From contig JAEOSR010000021.1 of assembly GCA_016840285.1 (NCBI GenBank), positions 1 through 15,104 on the forward strand: DNA of 15,104 nt. Reading direction: 5' to 3'. Shown piece after piece: positions 14,540 through 15,104 of this stretch. The stretch's first letter is position 1. Every line of letters starts with the position of its first letter. The notes beneath the pieces were generated by a model. It had not been told where the DNA came from. It saw nothing but the letters and a program-made list of their open reading frames with translations, and made no database searches. The translations under genes and the position numbers were made by a program. Source of the stretch: Candidatus Hodarchaeota archaeon (GTDB lineage Archaea; Asgardarchaeota; Heimdallarchaeia; Hodarchaeales; Hodarchaeaceae).

Positions 14540-14856
14540 AATTTTTCATCCTACTTAAAATGATTTGTTTCTAAATGATCCTTTGTAGGAATTGAAGTGT
14601 ATTCCTTTTTACATATTGCATTAAAAATTATATTTATGTTCATTTTTGCACATAAAAAGATATTCTTTAAACTATTTTCCACCTAGTTGGATATTAATTA
14701 TCCAATTTCACACCAGGTTTAAAATCAACACTTTATGTAATCCCGATGGTAATCCTCAGAATTGATTTTAAAAAAAAGAATAACAGAATCAAAAGAAAAG
14801 AATGCTACTAAAAAGATAATTATTCAGATTAAAAAAAAAGGAGAGAAAGGGGGAGA
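14540..14856. other. Intergenic region upstream of the polytopic membrane protein
   Basis: AT-rich, with no gene found. On the minus strand TAAATATAAT (about 14636-14627) is a plausible TATA box, which would give a leader of about 65 bases before the membrane protein gene. The right end holds the terminator of the surface protein gene. Confidence 0.45.
14831..14839 (-). terminator. Oligo-T terminator of the surface protein gene
   Basis: On the minus strand a T9 run follows CTCTCC, 17 bases after the stop codon of the surface protein gene. This is a typical archaeal terminator. Confidence 0.6.
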
Positions 14857-15104
14857 TTAGTGGCGTCGTTTACGGTACAACGCATATAGAGGAAGAATAG
14901 CTAGTAATACAGAGAGCATCTCGAATCCTGGAAAGGCAGCGCTATCACTAGGTTTTGTAGGTTCCTCACTAGAATCTTCTGGTGCTGAGCTTGATACTGG
15001 AGTTGCAGCAGCCATTGCAGCTACGGCGGAATATGTGGGATCATGGATGATTTCTCCACCATACCACTCTGGAAATTCAGTGAAAGTAAAGTAGAGTAAG
15101 TCTA
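14857..15104 (-). CDS. C-terminal end of a secreted surface protein with PGF-type sorting tail (5' part outside window)
   Basis: The frame is open from the right edge to a TAA at 14859-14857, 82 codons. It reads DLLYFTFTEFPEWYGGEII, then an Ala-, Ser-, Pro- and Glu-rich linker of about 35 residues. It ends FPGFEMLSVLLAILPLYALY followed by RKRRH. A low-complexity stalk, PGF, one membrane helix and a basic end make up the PGF-CTERM type of archaeal sorting signal, processed by archaeosortase and replaced by a lipid anchor. The functional part of the protein lies outside the window and cannot be named. The T9 run downstream ends its transcript. Confidence 0.85.
   Translation of the reverse strand, partial: DLLYFTFTEFPEWYGGEIIHDPTYSAVAAMAAATPVSSSAPEDSSEEPTKPSDSAAFPGFEMLSVLLAILPLYALYRKRRH

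Overview
The window looks archaeal and most probably comes from an Asgard (Promethearchaeota) genome. The tRNA lacks an encoded CCA. Starts include GTG and TTG, and TATA-like boxes and oligo-T ends replace bacterial promoters and terminators. The genes are archaeal types (MptE-like pterin kinase, HerA-like ATPase, HhH-MutS, a PGF-type surface-anchor tail). Two long proteins carry a longin/roadblock-like domain of a kind common in Asgard genomes. Base composition is AT-rich, with many long AT-rich gaps. The phylum call is inference; the archaeal call is firm.

Layout, left to right. 1-1156 (-): acyltransferase-3 membrane enzyme, cut by the left edge. 1625-1698 (+): tRNA-Val(CAC). 1728-3938 (-): HhH-MutS family ATPase. 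4227-4607 (+): small protein with a possible ribbon-helix-helix. 4779-5690 (-): SNM1/Artemis-like metallo-beta-lactamase nuclease. 5965-6084 (-): a circularly permuted 5S rRNA. 6232-7044 (+): MptE-like kinase. 8836 to 7019 (-): a 90-residue hypothetical protein, thioredoxin reductase and a PTPS-III-like pterin enzyme. 9211-11862 (+): HerA-like ATPase with a longin-like C-terminal half. 11927-14539 (-): polytopic membrane protein ending in the same kind of domain. 14857-15104 (-): the end of a surface protein with a PGF-type tail.

The outstanding element is the 5S rRNA. On the minus strand its 3' half precedes its 5' half. The usual 5' and 3' ends (helix I) are joined by a five-base loop, and helices II to V are all present. 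The new gene ends lie in the loop B/helix III region. There the flanks fold into a bulge-helix-bulge: 9-bp stem, CCGG/CCGG central helix, AA and AAA bulges. Cutting after the second base of each bulge and closing the inner piece gives a 120-nt circle. Its junction reads CCCGGAAGUUAAG, the sequence expected across that point in a normal 5S rRNA. The simplest reading is that this organism makes its 5S rRNA as a circle, using the tRNA splicing endonuclease and RtcB ligase.

The other genes form small groups. The PTPS-III-like enzyme and the MptE-like kinase converge and overlap, and would catalyse successive steps to 6-hydroxymethyl-dihydropterin diphosphate for folate or methanopterin cofactors. 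MutS-like, SNM1-like and HerA-like proteins are all DNA-processing types, but they are not in one operon and I do not claim a joint system. The HerA-like protein and the membrane protein converge and share a domain type, which suggests but does not prove a functional link.
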